Shown here in pieces: positions 41,601-56,600 of a DNA stretch of 64,000 bases. The stretch comes from Methylorubrum aminovorans (lineage in GTDB: Bacteria; Pseudomonadota; Alphaproteobacteria; Rhizobiales; Beijerinckiaceae). Location: positions 186,001 to 250,000 of the forward strand of contig NZ_BPRC01000001.1 of assembly GCF_022179725.1 (NCBI RefSeq), given 5' to 3'. Below the pieces are notes generated by a model. It did not search any database and was not told the DNA's origin. It saw only the letters and a program-made list of their open reading frames with translations. Within the stretch, counting starts at the first letter, position 1, and each line of letters opens with the position of its first letter. The position numbers and the translations under genes were made by a program.

Positions 41601-44600
41601 ACGACCGCCAACGCGACCGGAGCCGCGACCTATTACGAGATCGCGAAGGCGGGCAAAGCAACCCTCGTCCTCGACACGGGCAATCTCGACGCGAACAAGC
41701 TCGCGCCGACCACCGAGACCGGCCGCAGTCTCATCGTGTTCCAATCGGCCAAGGATGCCGGGAATCCGTTCAACCTCGTCACCCGGCTCCTGATCCAGAA
41801 GCGCAAGGCGGTGGTGCTGGAGACCGCGGGAACGCTCGACGTCAGCGCGGGCGGTCAGATCTTCATCACCACGCCGTCCTCGGCGACGGTGGGCCTGATC
41901 ACCTCCACGAATGGCCAGCAAATCCGCCTCAAGGGTGACAACGGCCTCGTCAACGGCCGCGGCGCCGCCGACACGAATGTCCGTGGCGGTGACACCATCC
42001 TCGAAGGCGGCCGGGGTGCCGTCGGCAGCGCTGAGAAGGCGATCGGCGTCGAGCTGACGGGAACCCTCGCGGTCCGCAGCGCGGAGAACATCTACATCAC
42101 CGCCCGCGCGGGCGACCTGAAGCTGGAATCCGCCTTCACGGGCAAGGACATCTTCTTCACCGCCGACCGGGGCAGCATCCTCGACGGCATCGGGAACGAC
42201 AACACCAAGATCGCGGCCCGCAACCTCACGCTGAAGGCGGCGGGGGCGATCGGCCAAGCCGGTCCCAACGCCAGCACACCCCATGTGGGCGCCGACGCCC
42301 TTGAGGTGAAGCTCACCGGGACCGTCCGGGCGAGCGCCACGGGGACCATCGCTCTGACGGAGACGGCGACCGACCTGCGGGTGGTGGCGATCACCACGAC
42401 GGGCGACGTGATCCTGAGCGCGCAGGCCTCGATCCTCGACGGCGGCGACCTGACGAGCCCGCGCGACATCGACTCGGCGCCCGATCTGGCCGGCAGCGGA
42501 CGGGCCAATGTCAGCGGCCGGTCCATCGTCCTCACGGCGGGCGACGGCATCGGCTCCGGCACCGACGCCTTCGAGTTCGACAGCAATGTCGGCGGCACCA
42601 CGACCGGCCGGGTCACGCTTTCGGCCACACGCGGCAACATCGTCGTCGTCGAGACCGATGGCGACGTCCATCTCGCCAGCATCGCGGCCGCCGATAACCG
42701 CGTCGCCATCCTGACGGCCGCGACGGGCAGCATCCTCAATGGATCGACCGATTACAACGACAGCAACGGCGGCAGCTCGAACCTCGTCTCCGGCCAAGCC
42801 AAGCTGATCGCCTCGGGCAGCATCGGCACGGCGACGAAGCGCATCATCGCCAAGCTGAAGACTGCGACCGGCGACACCTATGGCGGCATCGAAGCCACGG
42901 CCGGCAATGATGTCTGGCTGTGGAACGTCGGCGGCCTGCGCGTGGGCGGCGTCACCGCGGGGGCCAAGACCGGCATCCAGGCCGGCGGCGCGATCAACGT
43001 GCGCACGTCGAGCCCCGTCACGATCATCACCAACCTGATCTCGAAGAAGTCCATCAACGTGTTCTCGGGCGAGGATACGACCCGGGGCGACGACCTCCTG
43101 CTGGTCAGCTCCGGCGTCACGATCTTCTCGACCGAGGGCTCCGTCACCCTCGCCGCCGGCGACGACCTCACTGTCGAGGCGGGCGCGGTGGTGAAGGCCA
43201 AGGGCGACATCGTCCTGAAGGCCGACTTCAAGGTGGTGAAGGACGCTGACGGCAACGATACGGTCGTGGCGTCCAACGAGGCCGCTGCCGTCCTCAGACT
43301 GCTCGGTCTCTTCGTCGGCCGCACGATCACGATCCAGGGCAGCAGCCTGGGCGGCACCTACCTCCTCGACGGCACGTTCATGACCGGTGAGCGCACCATC
43401 ACCGTCAGCGGGAGCAACCCGAACGATCCCGACGAGGTGATCGCGCTCGACCGGATCTCGGAGGGCGCGCTCACGCGCCGCGGCTCCATCAGTCTGCTCG
43501 CCGGGGACGGCAACAACACGATCACATTCTCGGATGCGATCACCGTATCCACGGGTGCGATGAGCATCACCGGCGGTGCGGGCCAGGACGCCGTGACGCT
43601 CGGTGGCCGCCACACGCTCGACTCGCTGACGATCGATCTCGCCGGCGGCGACAACAGCCTGACTGCGACGGGCACCTACATGATGACCGGCGCGCTCGCG
43701 ATCCGCACCGGCGCGGGCCGCGACGTCATCGACCTCCAGGGGAGCTATACCGCCGGCTCGATGGAGATCGACGCGGGTGACGGCCAGAACGACATCACTC
43801 TGACCGGCACCTACCGGAGCACGAACGCCTTCACGATCCGCAGCGGGTCCGGCAACGATGTCCTGCGGGATTTCCGCATGGTCGGCGGCGTCACCAGCCG
43901 GGCCGACATCGCGGCCGGCTCGCTCTCGATCAATTTGGGCGGCGGCAGCAACACCCTGCGGCTCTCGGGCGGCTACAACCTGCAGGCGGGCGCGATCACG
44001 ATCACGACCGGCGCGGGCGACGACATCGTCGACCTCCAGGGAAGCTACGCGGCAAAATCGCTGAGCATCGATGTCGGCGCCGGCACCAACACGCTGACCC
44101 TGACCGGCTCTTACCGGATCGCCGACGATGTCACGATCGCGGCGGCGGGCGGCGCCGATACGCTGAGCGACCTGCGCGTCGTGAACGGCACGGTCGAGAA
44201 GGCCGATCTCGAAGCGCGCTTCCTCGCGATCCAGCTCGGCGACGGCGCCAACACGGCCACGCTCGTCGGCCGGTACGCGATCGGGGACGGCTTCTCCCTG
44301 ACGGGCGGGACCGGCCGCGACATCCTGACCGACCACCGCGTGGCGGGGCTGGTCGTCACGAACGCCATCGCGCTCTCGGCGGCCTCGATCACGCTCGCGC
44401 TCGGCGGCGGCGACAACCACGTCGAACTCGCCGGCAGCCATGAGGCGAGAACGGGTGACTTCACGCTGACCACGGCCGCCGGCGTCGATACCGTCATCGA
44501 TGCGGCGCGCGTCACCGGCGCCGTCGTCCAGACCGCGACGATCAAGGGCGCCAAGGTCGTCATCGATCTCGGCGCGGGCAACAACGCGCTGACGTTGCTG

Positions 44601-47600
44601 GGCACCACCGTCGCCACCTCGATGCTGGCGCTGACCAGCCTCGGTGGCAACGACAAGTTCGCCCTGCGCGGCCGGGTCCGCGCGGCGTCGACAACGATCA
44701 AGCTCGGCGCGGGCGACGACACGCTCGATCTCGCCGTCAGCGAACTTTCCGGCAATACCTCGGTGTTGGGCGAGGATGGGGCGGATGCGATCAACGTCGA
44801 CCGCCTGCCCTCGCTCACCAGCAAGACCGGCAGCGCTACCGACACGCTCGATATCGACGGCGGCCAGGACACGGACACGATCCGCATCCAGCTCGCCGGC
44901 GCCTCGTCCTACCGCATCAACGTGAAAGACTCGGGCGATGCCAGCCGGGGTGTCGATACCCTGACGATCCTCGGCACGGATGAAGCGGACCAATTCCTAC
45001 TGCGGCGCAACTTCGTGGCGCTCGTCCATCCGAACGCCGACGGCACCTACCCGGCGGGCACGGTCGTCGAGCGGATCAACTACGACATGAGCGTCAACGG
45101 GCGCGTCGTCGTCGAGGGCGGCAAGGGCAACGACCGCTTCGCGATGGACGACACCTCGGCGCTGATGACCGTCGACGGCGGCGAGGGCAACGATTTCTTC
45201 CAAGTCGGACAAGTCTTCGCGAGCCTGCGCGACACGGCCAACGGCCTGCTCGGCGAGGACGTCTTCGTCACCACGCAACTCTCGTTCGGGGGCTATCTCT
45301 CCCGCGGCATCTCGATCCCGGCCGTCATTTACGGCGGCACCGGCGACGACATGTTCCAGGTCTACTCGAACAAGGCGGACCTGCGCCTCGAAGGCGAGGA
45401 TGGCGACGACACCTTCATCGTGCGTGCCTTCGCCCTGGCCGGGTCCAACCCACAGGACAACAAGATCAAGCTCAATGCCGGCGCCGGCAACGACCGGATC
45501 GAGTACAACATCAACGCCCCGCTCGAGATCGACGGCGGCACCGGCTTCAACAAGATCGTCGCCCTCGGCACCGAGTTCGCCGACACCTTCGTCGTCACGA
45601 GCGACGGCATCTTCGGCGCCGGTCTGTCGATCCGCTTCAGCAACATCCAGGCGGTCGAGGTCGACGGCTTGGAGGGCGACGACACGTTCTACGTGCTCTC
45701 CACCCCGCCGGGCGTCGTCACCACCCTGATCGGCGGGACCGGTAGCGACACCTTCAACGTGGCCGGCGATGTCAGCGGCGAGGTCGTGGCGCGCGACGCC
45801 AAGGGCAACTCGGCGGTCATCAACCACACCGCCGCAAGCACCGACAAGCGCTACGACGGCCTGTTCGTGCCGGGCATCAACGCCTCCGTCGCCGCGGCCG
45901 ATCGCGGCAGCGTCAGTGACCAGGGCGGTCTGACGCTTCGCGAAGATTCGGTCATCACGGCGGTGGGTGCCGTGGGCAGCAGCATCGGCTCCTACCAGAT
46001 CGCGCCGCCCACCCCGACGCGGACCCAGCTCGGCCGGACCGATTGGGCGGTCGTCACCGTCTCCGCCGCGCAGGCCTCCGCGCAGTCGCGGGCGCTGGCC
46101 GGAGACGCGGGCACGGTCGAGGTCTCGACCGACGGCGTCACTTGGTCGGACGCCCTCACAATTCGCTTCGTCACGGAACTGAAGAACGGCGTCTACGTCT
46201 GGAAGCCCGAGCTGACGGGGACGATCCTCGTCCGCGCCAAAACGGATACGGCCGCCGAGGGCGAGCAGAGCGTGGCCATCGGCCACTCCGTCATCAGCTC
46301 GAACGACGAGGTAAGCTCCACTTACCTGCGCACGACGCTGGTCAAGGTCATCGACAACGACAAGCCGGGCCTGATCATCGTCGAGAGCGGCGGCAACACC
46401 TCGGTCGTCGAGAGCTCCCTCAATCGGGCCGCCCAGGCGCAGAACAAGGACGGCTACACCGTCGTCCTCAACAATCCCCCGCAGGCCAACGAGACGGTCA
46501 CCGTCACCCTCAGCCTGCCGCGGGATCGCCTCTCCCAGCTCGTCTTCACCGATGCCGCCGGCAACGCGCTGCCGACCGACGGGGACGGCTTCGCGTATCT
46601 CACCTTCAATGCCGGCAATTGGGACAAGCCACAGACCGTGCAGATCTCGTCGCCGGCCGACGTTACGCCCGAGAACCGCTATGTCGGGGAGATCACCCAC
46701 CTCGTGAAGAGCACGCTCGCCGGCACGGGCGGCGAGGGCTTCTTCAAGGCGGCGCTCGTCGGGGAACCGGTGGTGCGTGTCCAAGTGACGGACGGCAACA
46801 CGGCGGGCGTCGTGGTGACCCCGGCCGAGGGCGGCGTCGTCGTGACGCCGGACCAGCCGTCCCATTACGACGTGGTCTTGACGACCGCGCCGCAGGGATC
46901 GGTGACGATCACGCTGGCGGGTGACGGCCAGACCATCACCGACAGCGACGATCCGCGCTTCACGCGGGCGACCGCGTCGAAGCCGGCGACGATCACGTTC
47001 GACGCGTCGAACTTCGATCAGGCCGTGCGGGTCAAGGTGCTCAGCAACCCCGACGCCACCAAGGTGACCTCGGACCTCAAGACCTTCTCGCGCCAGACGC
47101 ACGAACTCAGCCGCATCGAGGGACCGCTGGTCCTGATCGGTGGCGCCGGTCCCGACAGCCGCTCGCTGACCCCTGCGATCGTCCTGCCCGGCGAGACCAA
47201 CCGCCCGGTCACGCGCGACATCGCGATCGACCCGACCAAGAAGGATTTCGATAAGGTCTCGCTCTTCAACGACTCCACCACGGCGGGCGTGGACGGCGTG
47301 GTGAACGCCGACCACATCTCCGGCTTCGGAATGTCGCTTCTCTACGTCAACACGGCCGCGAGCGGCAGCGCCACCAACGTGACCTTCAAGGGCGGCGTGA
47401 CCTACCGCGACATGTCCTCGGTCGAGCTGCTGCTCGGCTCGGGCACCGACCGCGTCACGGTGGAGGGGACGGCGATCGGCACCCTGACGACGATCCATGG
47501 CGGCGGTGGTGCCGACACGATCACCGTCAAGGCCTCGCAGGGCACGCTCGCACTGTTCGGCGACACCAGCGCAGACCGCAGCCGCTACAGCGCCTCGGAC

Positions 47601-50600
47601 AGCGTCCGCACCGGCGGCGCCATCGCCTTCCGCGACGAAGGGACGATCGATGTCGATGCCTCCATCGTCAGCCACGACGACGTCATCGACGCCTCGGGCG
47701 CGACCGGCCTCGTCATCATCGACGGCGGCGCGGGCAGCGACGCGATCAAGGGCGGCCAGGGCCGCAACCTGATCGCCGGCGGCACCGGAAACGACAGGAT
47801 CGAGGGCGGCAACAGCGCCGACATCATCCTCGGCGATTCGAGCTTCAACCTCGACGACGTGAAGCGCATCGTCACGATCGCCGATCCCTTCATCGAGCAG
47901 CCGCGGGCCGCCGGCACCGACACGATCGACGCCAAGGGCGGCGACAACGTCATCCTCGGCGATCACGGCCAGATCTATCAGGACGGCTCGGCGACCGCCG
48001 GCATCGCGCTGACCGGCAACCACGTCGTCACCCGCGTGGTCTCGACCTATCCGGACGTCGGTGGCAGCGACACCATCACCGCGACCGACGGCAACAACGT
48101 GATCATCGGCGGCTTCGACGCCGACATCATCACGGCGGGCGCGGGCAACCACGTCATCCTCGGCGACAACGGCGAGGCCGTCTTCGCAGGCGGCGTGCTG
48201 ACGATCCTCCGCAGTCTCGACGGCGCGATCGGCGGTGACGACACGATCAAGGCGACCGACGGTGACACCACGATCATCGGCGGCGCGGGTAAGGACGGCA
48301 TCACCGTCGGCGCCGGCACCCACGTGATCCTGGGCGATACCGGCGAGGCCCGCTTCGTGCCCGGCACCCGCCTCGTCGGCGGCGTGAGCGTTCCGGTCCC
48401 GGTCCTGCTCTCCATCAAGTCCGCGGACAACGAGGCTGCCATCGGCGGCGACGACCGCATCGTGTCCGGTGACGGCAACGTCACCGTCATCGGTGGCGCG
48501 GGGGCCGACACGATCACCCTCGGCAAGGGTCGTCAGGTGATCCTCGGCGACAGCGGCTCGGCGACCTTCGCGGACGGCCAGATCGCAACCATCACCTCCG
48601 TTGCGACCGCGATCGGCGGCGGCGATACGATCACGGCGATGGAGGGCGACACCACCATCATCGGCGGCTTCGACAGCGACACGATCAAGGTCGGCGCGGG
48701 CAACCACGTCATCCTCGGCGACAGCGGCAGGGCCCAGTTCGACGCCGGATCCCTCGTCTCGATCGAGAGCATTGATCCGGGCGTCGGCGGCGGTGACATC
48801 ATCGAGGCCATGGACGGCGACACCACGGTGATCGGCGGCGCGGGCTCCGACCGGATCACCCTGGGCAAGGGCCGCCAGGTCGTGCTCGGCGATAGCGGCT
48901 CGGCGACCTTCGCGAACGGCAAGATCCAAGACATCACCGCGACCGCCACCGCGATCGGCGGTAACGACACGATCACGGCGAGCGAGGGCGATACCACCAT
49001 CGTCGGCGGGGCCGGCGCGGATGGAATCGAGGTCGGGGCGGGCAACCACGTCATCCTCGGCGATAGCGGCCGGGCGGTCTTCACCGCCGGCACGCTGGTC
49101 TCTGTCGAGACGATCGATCCGGGCATCGGCGGCGACGATACCATCCTGGCCAAGGACGGCAGCGCTACGGTGATCGGCGGCGCGGGTGCCGACCAGATCA
49201 CCCTGGGCAAGGGCAGCCAGGTCGTGCTCGGCGACAGCGGCTCGGCCACCTTCATCGACGGCACCATCGCGACGGTGACCTCGACCGCGACCGAGATCGG
49301 CGGAAACGACACGATCGAGGCGGCCGACGGCAACACGACCATCCTCGGCGGTGCGGGCGCGGACACGATCAAGGTCGGCGCGGGCAACCACGTCATCCTG
49401 GGCGACAGCGGCAAGGCGGTCTTCCGCAACGGCCGTGCCCAGCGCATCGAGTCGATCACGCCCGAGATCGGCGGAGCCGACATCATCGCGGCCGAGGACG
49501 GGGAATCCCGCATCATCGGCGGCGCGGACGCGGACACCATCACCACCGGCGCGGGCAACCACGTCATCCTCGGTGACAGCGGCGAGGCCGACTTCACCGT
49601 CACGGTGACGAACGGCGTGACGACGAGCGTGCTGGCGCGGATCGCCACCACGGCGCCCTCGATCGGCGGCGGTGACACGATCACCTTCGGCACGGGCAAC
49701 AACGTCGTGCTCGGCGGCGCCGGCGGCGATACCATCAAGGGCGGCGACAAGGGTGCGTTCATCCTGGGCGACAACGGCGTCGTCACCTTCGATGCCCTCG
49801 GCCTGATCCGCCGCGCGCTCTCGCTCGACACCGCCATCGGCGGCGACGACAGCATCACGGTGGGCAACGGCGACAACGTCGTGCTCGGGGGTAGCGGACG
49901 CGACACGATCACCGCCGGCGACGGCAGCAACGTCGTGCTCGGCGATAGCGGCCAGGCCGATTTCGAGGCCGGCGCCCTCATCGAGATCGCGAGCCTCAGC
50001 CCCGAGGTCGGCGACAAGGATACGATCGCGCTCGGCAGCGGCCGCAACACCGTCATCGGCGGTGCCGGCGGCGACAGCATCACCGCCGGGTTCCGGAACG
50101 GCGTGAAGGTCGGCACCGGCACCAGCGTCATCCTCGGCGATGCCGGCCATGTCCGGCTCACCGCCGCGGGTCTGCCGATCCTCGCCGAGACGACCTACGA
50201 CAATGTCGGCGGGGACGACACGATCACCGTCGGCGACGGCGTGGCCGTGATCCTCGGCGGCTCGGGCAGCGACACCATCGCGGCCGGCAACGGCCGCAGC
50301 ACGGTGCTCGGCGACAACGGCCAGGCGACCTTCGACGCGCAGGGCCGCGTGCTCCTGGCGGCGACCACTGCCGCGACGGCGGGTGGGCGCGACGAGATCA
50401 CCCTGGGTGATGGCGGCAGTGTCGTCATCGGTGGCGTCGGCGCCGACAAGATCCAGACCGGATCGGGCGCGGACGTGATCCTCGGCGACAACGGCAGCGC
50501 CGTGTTCCTGAACGGGATTCTGGTCTCGATCGAGACGATGGAATCCACCTTCGGCGGCGGCGACGCCATCGTGGCGGGCGAGGGCGACAACGTGGTGTTC

Positions 50601-53600
50601 GGCGGCGTCGGCGCCGACGACATCACCACGGGGGCCGGTCTCGACATCATCCTCGGCGACGACGGTGCGGCGACCTTCGCCCAGGGCAAGCTGGTGCGCG
50701 TCTCGACCAAGAACGAGAGCGTGGCGGGCGACGACAGGATCCGCGCGGGCGACGGCGACAACGTCGTGCTCGGCGGCTCGGGCAGCGACGCCATCACCAC
50801 CGGCATCGGCGCCGACCTCGTGTTCGGCGACAACGGCGCCGTCGAGTTCGTGGACGGTGTCCGCCGCGACGCGCTCAGCGAGCGCGCCGGCGGCGGTCGC
50901 GACACCATCGTCACCGGTGCGGGGGCGGACCTCGTCATCGGAGGCCTCGGCGGCGATACGATCGATGCCGGCAAGGACGATACGGACGCCGACATCGTTT
51001 TCGGCGACAACGGCCACGTCACCTTCGACGACCTCGGCCGCGTCTCCCTGGCCGAGACCCTCGACCCGACGCTGGGCGGCGACGACGAAATCCAGGCGGG
51101 CGCAGGCGCCAACTTGATCCTCGGCGGTGCGGGCTCGGACACGATCACGACGGGTGCCGGCGCGGACATCGTGCTGGGCGACAACGGGACTGTCACCTTC
51201 ACAGGCGGAATCCGCCTCGAGGCCAAGAGCGATCCAGCCGGCGGCGCCCGCGATACGATCCGGACGGGTGCCGGCGCGGACCTCGTCATCGGCGGCCTGG
51301 GCGGCGACACGATCGATGCCGGCAAGGACGACACCGACGACGACATCGTCTTCGGCGATAATGGTCACGTCACCTTCGACGATCTCGGCCGCGTCAAGCT
51401 CGCTCAGAGCGCCGACCCGACCATCGGCGGCGACGACAGCATCGAGGTCGGCTCCGGCAACAATCTCGTCATCGGCGGTGCCGGCTCGGATACCCTCACA
51501 ACGGGAACGGGCGCGGATATCGTCCTGGGCGACAACGGGGCTGTGACCTTCACAGGCGGAATCCGCCTCGCGGTGACCAGCAGCCGTGACGGCGGCGCGG
51601 CCGACACGATCAACACCGGTTCCGGTGCGGACCTCGTCCTCGGCGGCCTCGGCGCCGACACCATCGATGCCGGCAAGGATGACGCGGATGCCGACATCGT
51701 CTTCGGCGACAACGGCCATGTCACCTTCGACGCTCAGGGCCGGGTGAAACTTGCCGAGAGCCTGGATCTCGGCCTCGGCGACGACGATACCATCGTGGTC
51801 GGCGGCGGCGACAACATCGTCCTCGGCGGCGCCGGTGCCGACCGGATCACGGCGCTCGGCGGCAACGACGTGATGCTCGGCGATGACGGCCGCGCCACCT
51901 TCGAGACCAGCGGGCGCGTCAAGCGGGCCGAGAGCTTCGACCTCGGCTTCGGTGGCAACGACACGATCGATGTCGGAGCCGGCGACAACGTGGTCATCGC
52001 CGGAGCCGGCAGCGACGTCGTGACCGCACTCGGCGGCAACGATGCGGTGATCGGCGACGGCGGCTTCGCCGAGTTCGATGCCGGTGTGCGCGTGGTCTTC
52101 GTCTCGGCCGATACGACGGGCGCCGGCAACGACCGGATCGCAGTCGGCGACGGCGACAACGTCGTGCTGGGTGGCTCGGGGACCGACACCATCACGACCG
52201 GCGCAGGCGTCGACGTGGTGCTGGGCGACAACGGCACGATCCGCTTTGCAGGCGGAATCCGCCTCGAGATCATCAGTGACCGGAGTGGTGGCGGCTCCGA
52301 CACGATCACCACCGGAGCCGGTGCGGATCTCGTGCTCGGCGGTCTCGGCAGCGATACGATCGATGCCGGCCAGGCCGACGCGGACGCCGACATCGTGTTC
52401 GGCGACAACGGCCACGTCACCTTCGATGTGACTGGTAGCGTGATCCGTGCCGCGAGCTTCGATACCGGCTTCGGCGGCAACGACGAGATCAAGGTCGGCG
52501 GCGGCGACAACCTCGTCATCGGCGGCACCGGGGCCGACACCGTCACGGCTTTGGGCGGCGGCGACATCGTCATCGGCGACCACGGCTACGCGGTGTTCGA
52601 GGCCGGCATGCGGATCGCTTTCGCCTCGACGGACACCGCCGACGGCGGCAACGACCGGATCGAGGCCGGCGACGGCGACAACCTCGTGCTCGGCGGCTCG
52701 GGCAGCGATACCATCACCACGGGCGCGGGCGCCGACATCGTGCTGGGTGACAACGGCCTCGTTGCCTTTGAACTCGGCATCCGGGCGCGGGTGGTCAGCG
52801 ACCGCAACGGCGGGGCGCGCGACGTCATCGCGACCGGCGCGGGCGCCGACGTGGTGCTCGGCGGTCTCGGCGCCGACACGATCGACGCGGGTCAGACCGA
52901 CACGGATGCCGACGTGGTCTTCGGCGACGGCGGCCAGATCACCTTCGACGGGCAGGGCCGCGTGAAGCGGGCCGAGAGCCTCGATGTCGGCTTCGGCGAC
53001 GATGACGAGATCAAGGTCGGCGGCGGCGACAACCTCGTCTTCGGAGGTACGGGCGCCGACACCGTCTCGGCTCTGGGCGGCAGCGATGTCGTCATCGGCG
53101 ACCATGGCTATGCCGTGTTCGCGGGTGGCGTACGGGTCGAGTTCGCCTCGACCGACACGACGGACGCCGGCAATGACCGGATTGAGGCCGGCGACGGCGA
53201 CAACATCGTGCTCGGCGGTTCGGGCAGCGACACGGTCGTCACCGGCACCGGCGGCGATATCGTGCTGGGCGACAACGGCCTCGTCCGGTTCGAACTCGGT
53301 CTGCGCGCCAGCGTCCAGAGCAGCCGCGATGGCGGGACGCGCGACGTCCTCAAGACGGGTGGGGGGGCGGACGTCGTCCTCGGCGGCCTGGGCGCCGATA
53401 CGATCGATGCCGGCGGGGACGACTCCGATGCCGACATCGTGCTGGGCGACGACGGTCGCCTCACCTTCGATGCTCAGGGCCGCCTGAAGCGCGCCGAGAG
53501 CCTCGATCCGACCTTCGGCGATGACGACGTCATCGAGGCCGGCGGCGGCGACAACGTCGTCATCGGCGGCGCCGGCAGCGACACCATCACCACGCTCGGC

Positions 53601-56600
53601 GGCAACGACGTGATCCTCGGCGACCACGGCACCGCGCTGTTCGAGGGAGGCGTGCGCGTCGCTTTCTCGTCGACCGATCCGGACGACGGTGCCCGCGACG
53701 TGATCAAGACCGGCGACGGCGACAACATCGTCATCGGCGCCGTCGGTTCCGACGACATCACCACGGGTTCGGGCGCCGACATCGTTCTCGGCGACATGGG
53801 CAGCGTGGCCTTCGAGAACGGCCTTGTCCGCGAGGTCACCACCACCGATGAGCGCCGCGGCACGGGCGACGTCATCCGTGCCGGCGACGGCGACAACATC
53901 GTCCTCGGTGGCGCGGGCCAAGACGAGATCGCCACCGGCAAGGGTGCGGATCTCATCCTCGGTGACTTCGGCGAGGCGAGCTTCACCGGCGGGCGTTTCG
54001 TGCGCGTGGCCAGCCTCAATCCGAACCGCGGCGACGACGACACGATCGTGGCGGGCGATGGCGACAACGTCATCCTCGGCGGCTTCGGCAGCGACACCAT
54101 CACCGCCGGCTCCGGCGCAGATGTGGTGCTCGGCGACAACGGCCTCGCCACGTTCCGCACCGACGGCAAGCGGATGCTCGTCCGCACCACCGATGTGGAG
54201 ATCGGCGCGGCCGACACGATCGCGGCGGGCGACGGCGACAACCTCGTCCTGGCCGGCACGGAGGCCGACACGATCACCGCCGGCAAGGGCGCCGACGTGA
54301 TCCTCGGCGACTTCGGCTCGGTCAGCTACGACGCAGCCGGCCTGCTCCAGCAGGTCCTGTCCACCGATACGGGTCTGGGCGGCAACGACACGATCACGGC
54401 CGGTGACGGCAGCGACACCATCCTCGGCGGCTTCGGCTCCGACACGATCACGGCGGGCGACGGCGCCAAGACCGTGCTCGGCGACAGCGGCCAACTCGAC
54501 CTCACGGCCGGCGTGCCGACCCTGATCCAGACGCTGACGCCGGCCATCGGCGCGGCGGATACGATCAAGCTCGGCAACGGCCGCAAGTTCGTCATCGGCG
54601 GTGCCGGCGGCGACCTCATCGATGGTGGGTCCGGCGACGCGATCGTCATCGGCGATGCCGGCTTCGTCCGGCTCGTCAATGGCAGCCCGGTTCGGGTTGA
54701 GAGCACGGATGTCACCGTGTCGGGCGACGACACCGTCACGCTCGGCGCCGGCAACGGCGTGGTGCTCGGCGGCTCGGGTGCGGACAAGCTGACGCTCGGC
54801 ACCGGCCGCTCGGTGGTTCTCGGCGACAACGGCAGCGTCGATCTCGACGCGTCCGCGCGGCCGGTCGAGATCACCTCGACGGCACCGGAGGTCGGCGGCC
54901 GCGATGTGATCGTGGTCGGCGACGGCGGCTCGGTGGTGATCGGCGGCTTTGGCGCCGACACGATCAGCACCGGCTCGGGCTCGGACGTAATTCTCGGCGA
55001 CAACGGCGCGGTGACGCTCTCAGCGTATCTTCCGGTCTTCGTTCGCACGACGAATGCGGGCGTGGGCGATGCGGACGAGATCCGCGCAGGCGAGGGCGAC
55101 GACGTCGTGCTCGGCGGCGTCGGTGGCGACACGATCGTGACGGGCTCGGGCCGCGACACGGTGTTCGGCGATGCCGGTCAGGTGCGCTTCGACGCGAAGG
55201 GGCTGGTCGAGCGGGCCGAGAGCCTGGACACGGCCATCGGCGGTGACGACAGCATCGAGGCAGGCGCGGGCGACAACCTCGTCATCGCCGGCGCCGGCGC
55301 CGACACGGTGACGGTGCTGGGCGGCAACGACATCGTGCTCGGCGACAACGGCGCGGCGGTGTTTGCCGGCGGCGTGCGGGTGAGCGTGGCCACCACGGCG
55401 ACCGCCGACGGCGGCAGGGACACGCTGAACCTCGGTGACGGCAACAACCTCGCCCTCGGCGGCACGGAGGCCGACGCGATCAGCTCCGGCAAGGGCGCCG
55501 ACGTGATCCTCGGCGACTTCGGCTCGGTCAGCTACGACGCAGCCGGCCTGCTCCAGCAGGTCCTGTCCACCGATACGGGTCTGGGCGGCAACGACACGAT
55601 CACGGCCGGTGACGGCAGCGACACCATCCTCGGCGGCTTCGGCTCCGACACGATCACGGCGGGCGACGGCGCCAAGACCGTGCTCGGCGACAGCGCCGGG
55701 CTCGACTACGCTGCGGGTGTGCTCACCCTGGCTCAGAGCCTGGCTCCAGCCGTCGGCTTGGCCGACACGATCCGCCTCGGCAACGGCCGCAAGCTCGTCA
55801 TCGGCGGAGCCGGCGGCGACACGGTCGAGGGGCAATCGGGCGACGCCATCGTCATCGGCGATGCGGGTCTCGTCCGGTTCGTCAGCGGCAGCCCGGTTCG
55901 TGCCGAGAGCACGGATGTCGAGGTGTCGGGAGACGACACGATCACGCTCGGCGCCGGCAACAGCGTGGTGCTCGGCGGCTCGGGCGCGGACCGGCTGACG
56001 CTCGGCGCTGGCCGCTCGGTCGTGCTCGGCGACAACGGCAGCGTCGATCTTGACGCCGCTGCCCGGCCGGTCGAGATCATCTCGACCGCACCGGACGTCG
56101 GCGGCCGCGATGGGATTGCGGTCGGCGACGGCGGCTCGGTGGTGCTCGGCGGCTACGGCGCCGACACGATCAGCACGGGTTCGGGCTCCGACGTGATCCT
56201 CGGCGACAACGGCGCGGTGACGCTCTCGGCCTTCATTCCGGTCTTCGTTCGCACGACGCATCCGGGCGTGGGTGACGCCGACGAGATCCGGGCGGGCGAG
56301 GGCGACAACGTCGTGCTCGGCGGCGCGGGCGGCGACACGATCGTGACCGGCTCGGGCCGCGACACGGTGCTGGGTGATGCCGGTCAGGTTCGCTTCGACG
56401 CCAAGGGTCTGGTCGAGCGGGCCGAGAGCCTGGATACCGGCCTCGGCGGCGACGACGCTATCGAGGCGGGCGCGGGCGACAACCTCGTCCTCGGCGGCTT
56501 CGGTGGCGATACCATCACCACCGGTCTCGGCGCGGACGCCATCCTCGGCGACAGCGGCGAGGCCCTCTACGCGGCCGGCCGTCTGGTTCAGGCGCGCAGC

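Noticed and set aside
44997..54494. A 3165-codon open frame on the minus strand, and others at 55020-60416, 39294-44993, 30840-34895 and 21696-25916
   Set aside because: They lie antisense to the giant gene. The high GC and strong third-position bias of a repetitive coding strand keep the complementary frame free of stops. The translations are low-complexity and have no family motifs.
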